NCBI GenBank assembly: GCA_946413695.1
Contig: CAMKLV010000003.1
Location: forward strand, 35,535-99,534
Source of the DNA: Firm-04 sp946413695
GTDB taxonomy: Bacteria > Bacillota > Clostridia > Oscillospirales > Ruminococcaceae
Length of the DNA: 64,000 bases
Reading direction: 5' to 3'
Below the pieces are notes generated by a model, which had not been told where the DNA came from, did not search any database, and saw only the letters and a list, made by a program, of their open reading frames with translations. Positions 60,735-64,000 of the stretch are shown piece by piece (the first letter of the stretch is position 1; the number at the start of each line of letters is the position of its first letter). Position numbers and translations under genes: made by a program.

Positions 60735-62537
60735 ATGCCAAGACCGACGTTCAGGAAAAAAGCAAATAATGATGATAACAGCAGTATTTCCAAGTTCTCT
60801 AATGAAAAGATTTCTGTTGGAGATATAAGAAAAACGCAGTTAATTACTACTTTTGGTGTTGGCTCTATTGTCGATTTTAAGGACGATACTGTTATCATAG
60901 CTTCGACCGACGACTGGGACTACAATCCTAATGACATAGAGGAAGTCGAAAGCCGAAAAATATTCAATGAAAACCTGTCGGTAATTACCGATGCTGAGTA
61001 TTTTTTAATGCCAAGAACTACTCAAAGCACCAACAGTTTCTCTAAAGGGAAAAATATAACCTCTTATGTTTTCCCTGAAAAACTCCATTGTTCAAGATGC
61101 GGCAATATCTATGATTTCAGAGAATTGGACGTAAAAGACCGTCATAGATGCCCTCAATGTAAGAATAACCTTAATGCATCTCGATTTATAGTTGTATGCA
61201 CTCATGGTCACATGGATGATTTTCCATATGATTGGTGGGTTCATGGAGGAAAGCCTTGTCCTTCCGGTGTAAAATCGCCAAGAATAAAAATGGTCAATAT
61301 CTATAACAGGACTGATATTGACAGTTTAAGACTTGAATGCACCGAATGTAAGACCACAAGAAGTATGGTGCAGGTATTTTCAGATAATGCCTTATCAGAG
61401 TTTCCATGTACTTGTAAGCACCCACACTTCAAAGATCCCTATGCAAGAGTACAGTATGGCTGTCATGATAAGATGAGAGCGAGATTACGCTCCGCATCAG
61501 GTGTTTATTTTCCCATAACAAAGGCAGCTTTACTTATTCCACCGTGGAGCAAAAAGGTAGTAAACTGTATTCAGAAGAATTATAGCATACTGAAAAATGT
61601 TGAAGAAGATAAGCTCGTTTTTACCATAAGACAGGTTATTCATGACCAGAATATTACCGATGATGAGATCATGCGCTCATGGAGAGCTGTAAAGATTTCT
61701 ATGGAACAGAAGCGGAAACGCTCGGAATTATCGGTATATGAAGATGAATACAGTATTCTGTCCAAAAACGAAAATGAGAATGAAGATAATTTTTCTTCAT
61801 ATACAGCGACTATTCCGCAAAAGTACAAATCGTATTTTGAGCAGATTGCTGTGGTTGACCGACTCACTGTCACTCAGGCGTTTACCGGATTCACAAGAAT
61901 TACCCGTAACGAAGCTAACAGTGTTGCCATTTCGCAGTATCCCAAGCCGTGGCTTCCTGCGGTAGAATTAACCGGAGAGGGTATCTTCATACGGTTCAAT
62001 AAGGATAAGATAGCAGAATGGAGAAACGCTCATTCTTCAAGATACAAGAGAATGAAGAAAGCTATGGAAGACAGTAAGTTCATCAATGAATCATTCTCTG
62101 AAACCTACGTTATGCTACATACCTTTGCACACTTGTTTATTCGGGAAATATCCAATGTATGCGGATATAGTGCTGCATCAATAAGAGAAAAGATATACAG
62201 TGAGATCAATGATAAGAACGAAGTTAAGATGTGCGGCGTTTTGATCTATGTCTCATCATCGGATAGTGACAGCAGTCTCGGCGGTCTTATAAGCGTAGCA
62301 GATAACGAAGATGTATTTGAAAGAATAATGGACAGTATGCTTGAACGGGCAAGCTGGTGCAGCGGCGATCCGCTGTGCATTTCTGCCACAAAGCAAGGAT
62401 ACAAGAATCTGAATTACGCTGCGTGTCATGATTGCACTCTGCTCCCTGAAACATCATGCGAGAGCTTTAACTGCTTCCTTGACAGAGCTTCAATAGTCGG
62501 ATTGCCTGACAATCCGGACTTAGGATTTTTCAAATGA
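60735..62537 (+). CDS. drmB: DrmB-like DUF1998 protein of the DISARM-related operon
   Basis: 600 residues. The opening IRKTQLITTFGVGSIVDFKD is the DrmB hallmark. A zinc-ribbon (HCSRCGNIYDF, HRCPQCKNNL, about 117-145) and further Cys pairs follow. The C-terminal DUF1998 part has MLHTFAHLFIREIS, VLIYVSSSDSDSSLGGLI and a Cys-rich end (WCSGDPLCISATKQG, AACHDCTLLPETSCE) as in the MrfB/DrmB family. DrmB is the partner of DrmA. It ends 12 bp before the terminator that closes the operon. Confidence 0.92.
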   Translation: MPRPTFRKKANNDDNSSISKFSNEKISVGDIRKTQLITTFGVGSIVDFKDDTVIIASTDDWDYNPNDIEEVESRKIFNENLSVITDAEYFLMPRTTQSTNSFSKGKNITSYVFPEKLHCSRCGNIYDFRELDVKDRHRCPQCKNNLNASRFIVVCTHGHMDDFPYDWWVHGGKPCPSGVKSPRIKMVNIYNRTDIDSLRLECTECKTTRSMVQVFSDNALSEFPCTCKHPHFKDPYARVQYGCHDKMRARLRSASGVYFPITKAALLIPPWSKKVVNCIQKNYSILKNVEEDKLVFTIRQVIHDQNITDDEIMRSWRAVKISMEQKRKRSELSVYEDEYSILSKNENENEDNFSSYTATIPQKYKSYFEQIAVVDRLTVTQAFTGFTRITRNEANSVAISQYPKPWLPAVELTGEGIFIRFNKDKIAEWRNAHSSRYKRMKKAMEDSKFINESFSETYVMLHTFAHLFIREISNVCGYSAASIREKIYSEINDKNEVKMCGVLIYVSSSDSDSSLGGLISVADNEDVFERIMDSMLERASWCSGDPLCISATKQGYKNLNYAACHDCTLLPETSCESFNCFLDRASIVGLPDNPDLGFFK

Positions 62538-62548
62538 TATAATACAAA

Positions 62549-62590
62549 TAGAGGGCATTGCTTACAAACGGCAATGCCCTCTGTCTTGTT
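62549..62590 (+). terminator. Terminator of the defence operon
   Basis: GAGGGCATTGC (62551-62561) and GCAATGCCCTC (62571-62581) form an 11-bp stem with a weak T-rich tail. Confidence 0.85.
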
Positions 62591-62801
62591 ATTCGTCTTC
62601 GTCGCTGCACTCGTTAAGTCCGTGCAATAGCTGAATGTAAACGCACTCCGCACGTTCATGTTCCTCACCCTCAGTGGACATCATGAGTTCAAGGAAATAG
62701 GCTTTCGCTTCTTCGTAGTCCGTCCAGACCTCACGCCTGCCGTTGCAGACAGTAGTGACCTTGCGTGATCTCGGCATTGCCAATTCAGATATTTTCAACA
62801 T
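62589..62801 (-). CDS. Small mobile-element protein
   Basis: A 70-residue acidic protein (start MLKISELAMPRSRKVT, then WTDYEEAKAYFLELM). I recall such short proteins near the mobilization genes of Clostridia integrative elements, but I do not know the family name. Start at the ATG 62801 after GGAGGG; a promoter (TGGACT, 17, TATAAT at 62840-62835) lies upstream. Function unknown. Confidence 0.65.
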   Translation of the reverse strand: MLKISELAMPRSRKVTTVCNGRREVWTDYEEAKAYFLELMMSTEGEEHERAECVYIQLLHGLNECSDEDE

Positions 62802-62949
62802 AGCTGTTCCCTCCAAAAGATTTATTGTGAATCCATTATAGCGGATAATTCTTCCGGAGTCCAGCATATCGGAATAATTGTAACCATTATTGTGAAAGGC
62901 GCAGTAATTTTAAAAGTCTTTCCGGTACATTGCGCACATATTGTATTTC

Positions 62950-62979
62950 ATCGCCGTCGGGAATTATCCTGACGGCGAT
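62950..62979. terminator. Hairpin after the MobC-like gene
   Basis: ATCGCCGTC and GACGGCGAT form a 9-bp stem without a T-run on the minus strand, so termination is uncertain. Confidence 0.4.
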
Positions 62980-62992
62980 TATAATATTCTGC

Positions 62993-63337
62993 TCAATGCT
63001 TTAGCTGAGCCACCTTTGTTTGCAGAAACATCAGCGGACGCCAGAGCTTATCGCCAAGCTCCTTGATCTCCTCAATATCTTCCTTGTAAACTTTGTTCGT
63101 GACATTTGCTCGGTGGGCAATTTGGTTGATATTGTTGGCGATATTATTCGCAAGTACAGTGAGCCGTTTTAGCTCGTTCTCGTCGATATGGACGATGTAA
63201 CCCTCGAAGATCATTGCTCTCACAAATGTACTGAGACTGCTCATACCGCTGTTCTCAAACTTCTTCTTGATAGCCGCCATTTCCTCAGGGCTTACACGCA
63301 CTTTCAGGTACAGTGTACGCTTCTTTTCGTCTTTCAT
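62993..63337 (-). CDS. MobC-like relaxosome accessory protein
   Basis: 114 residues. A ribbon-helix-helix-like N-terminus (LYLKVRVSPEEMAAIKKKF, STFVRAMIFEGYI) is followed by NNINQIAHRANVTNKVY, the MobC/BfmC signature. These proteins bind oriT and assist the relaxase in nicking. The relaxase gene would be expected nearby but is not in the window. It lies next to the oriT-like region. Confidence 0.85.
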   Translation of the reverse strand: MKDEKKRTLYLKVRVSPEEMAAIKKKFENSGMSSLSTFVRAMIFEGYIVHIDENELKRLTVLANNIANNINQIAHRANVTNKVYKEDIEEIKELGDKLWRPLMFLQTKVAQLKH

Positions 63338-63863
63338 TTCTCTTGTTCTCCTTTTTTATTTTTATCAATTCGGGGTTGTAGGGGCAGCGCCCTCTGCCAA
63401 GCCTTGTGAAGTGTGTGTAGTCGCATTTTGCGCCCACACTTCACCGTGCTTGCTACTCTAGTTTCGCCCCCTGTGGGGCGAATGTCGTTTCCGAGCCTTT
63501 CGGCTCGGTCTTTTTTCTCGATTCCGAGAATTGGAGCTGTGCGACTTTCTCTATTTCGTCGCTCCCCATAATCAATATAGCGCACTTTCCCAAGCCTGTC
63601 AACAACAATTTTCAAACTTATCAGAATTGCAGAATTTTGATTCGTCAAAATGACCGGATAGCATAAACAGCATAATAGCGTGATTTCAGGTTTTTGAATC
63701 TCAAAATTCCCCGGACATTTGTTGACAAAGTATGAACAAAAGTTTGTGCGCAATGCGGCTTGTATTTCAAATGTAGAGCGCGCTATAATTGGATCATGGC
63801 AGTTGAGCTTCGGTCACTCAGCTCTGCCTGCTAATAACACAAAAGAAAGGTTGTGATTTTTCT
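63338..63863. other. oriT-like region and leader of the next mobile-element gene
   Basis: The conserved-looking stretch around 63373-63400 (GGGGTTGTAGGGGCAGCGCC) is followed by inverted repeats GTGAAGTGTG (63406-63415) and CACACTTCAC (63435-63444), then a perfect TTCGCCCC/GGGGCGAA palindrome (about 63463-63482). This arrangement next to a MobC gene resembles the transfer origins of Tn1549-like elements. A promoter TTGTAT-18-TATAAT (63759-63788) serves the next gene. No convincing protein gene lies here; one long minus-strand frame covers the palindromes. Confidence 0.65.
63491..63516 (+). terminator. Rightward terminator-like hairpin
   Basis: CCGAGCC-TTTC-GGCTCGG followed by TCTTTTTT. Confidence 0.7.
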
Positions 63864-64000
63864 ATGGGCATCTATACAGAGAAAAGAGATCAGCTCATCG
63901 AGAAGATCAAAGGTTTGGAAAAGCGTATCACCAACGATACGGCTAAGAAGAAAACGCTGGAGGACAAGCTGAAAGAAGTTTCTCGTCTGGCGATGGCGGA
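63864..64000 (+). CDS. Small coiled-coil mobile-element protein (5' part)
   Basis: The window ends after 45 codons. The visible part is a highly charged helix (MGIYTEKRDQLIEKIKGLEK, then KKKTLEDKLKEVS), like the short DUF4315-type proteins of Clostridia conjugative elements. AAAGG lies upstream of the ATG. Family call tentative. Confidence 0.5.
   Translation, partial: MGIYTEKRDQLIEKIKGLEKRITNDTAKKKTLEDKLKEVSRLAMA

Noticed and set aside
57589..62537. Standard class 1 or class 2 DISARM
   Set aside because: Only DrmA and DrmB are present; no DrmC phospholipase-D-like gene and no methylase gene was found in the window.
63334..63753. Minus-strand frame of 139 codons
   Set aside because: It covers the oriT-like inverted repeats and other palindromes; composition is not protein-like.

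Overview
The window looks like chromosome of a gut or rumen Ruminococcus-type Firmicute (Oscillospiraceae). Evidence: moderately high GC, AGGAGG-type ribosome sites, consensus sigma-A promoters, two dockerin-bearing secreted enzymes, a ClpE-type chaperone and Clostridia-style mobilization genes at the right edge. The genus is an inference. No rRNA or tRNA was seen.

Layout. 1-8.5 kb: housekeeping plus-strand genes (end of ecfT, a YfhO membrane protein, truA, a DUF5711-like protein, a CvpA-like protein, a ClpE-type AAA+ unfoldase). 8.6-10.6 kb: a candidate small RNA on the minus strand and gdhA. 10.7-14.5 kb: a minus-strand GntR(YtrA-like)-ABC transporter-CPBP protease operon with its promoter and a palindromic operator. 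14.6-23.0 kb: a minus-strand polyamine operon (speA, a 2H-like protein, speE, carboxyspermidine dehydrogenase, nspC, a frameshifted acetyltransferase, an SseB-like protein, a small unknown protein, aguA). It is interrupted and preceded by a family of short hairpin repeats, and a second candidate small RNA lies upstream. 23.7-31.9 kb: an eight-gene operon of ECF sigma factor, membrane partner, two lipoproteins and four serpin-family lipoproteins. It faces a 1608-residue dockerin-bearing subtilisin (31.9-36.7 kb) across a shared terminator. 37-42.2 kb: a PstS-like lipoprotein and a second ECF sigma factor with a large membrane partner. 42.6-48.6 kb: a sensor-AraC regulator, bioB with a BirA-type operator, and a CE3-CBM-dockerin-CE1 double esterase.

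48.8-62.6 kb is a visibly AT-richer accessory island. It holds one six-gene operon: a HIRAN-domain protein, a coiled-coil protein, an Hsp70-like ATPase, a UvrD-type helicase, a DrmA-like helicase and a DrmB-like DUF1998 protein. DrmA and DrmB are the core of DISARM phage defence, but the DISARM methylase and phospholipase-D-like DrmC are absent, so this is a DISARM-related system of different composition. It is the most interesting part of the window. Directly to its right (62.6-64 kb) are mobilization genes (MobC-like) and an oriT-like region, so the island is probably cargo of an integrative conjugative or mobilizable element that continues past the window.

Working together: speA, aguA, carboxyspermidine dehydrogenase and nspC give most of an arginine-agmatine-putrescine-spermidine route (aguB not seen). 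The two dockerin enzymes point to a cellulosome-like complex encoded elsewhere. The serpin operon may protect surface proteins from proteases. The island is predicted to be an antiviral defence locus.
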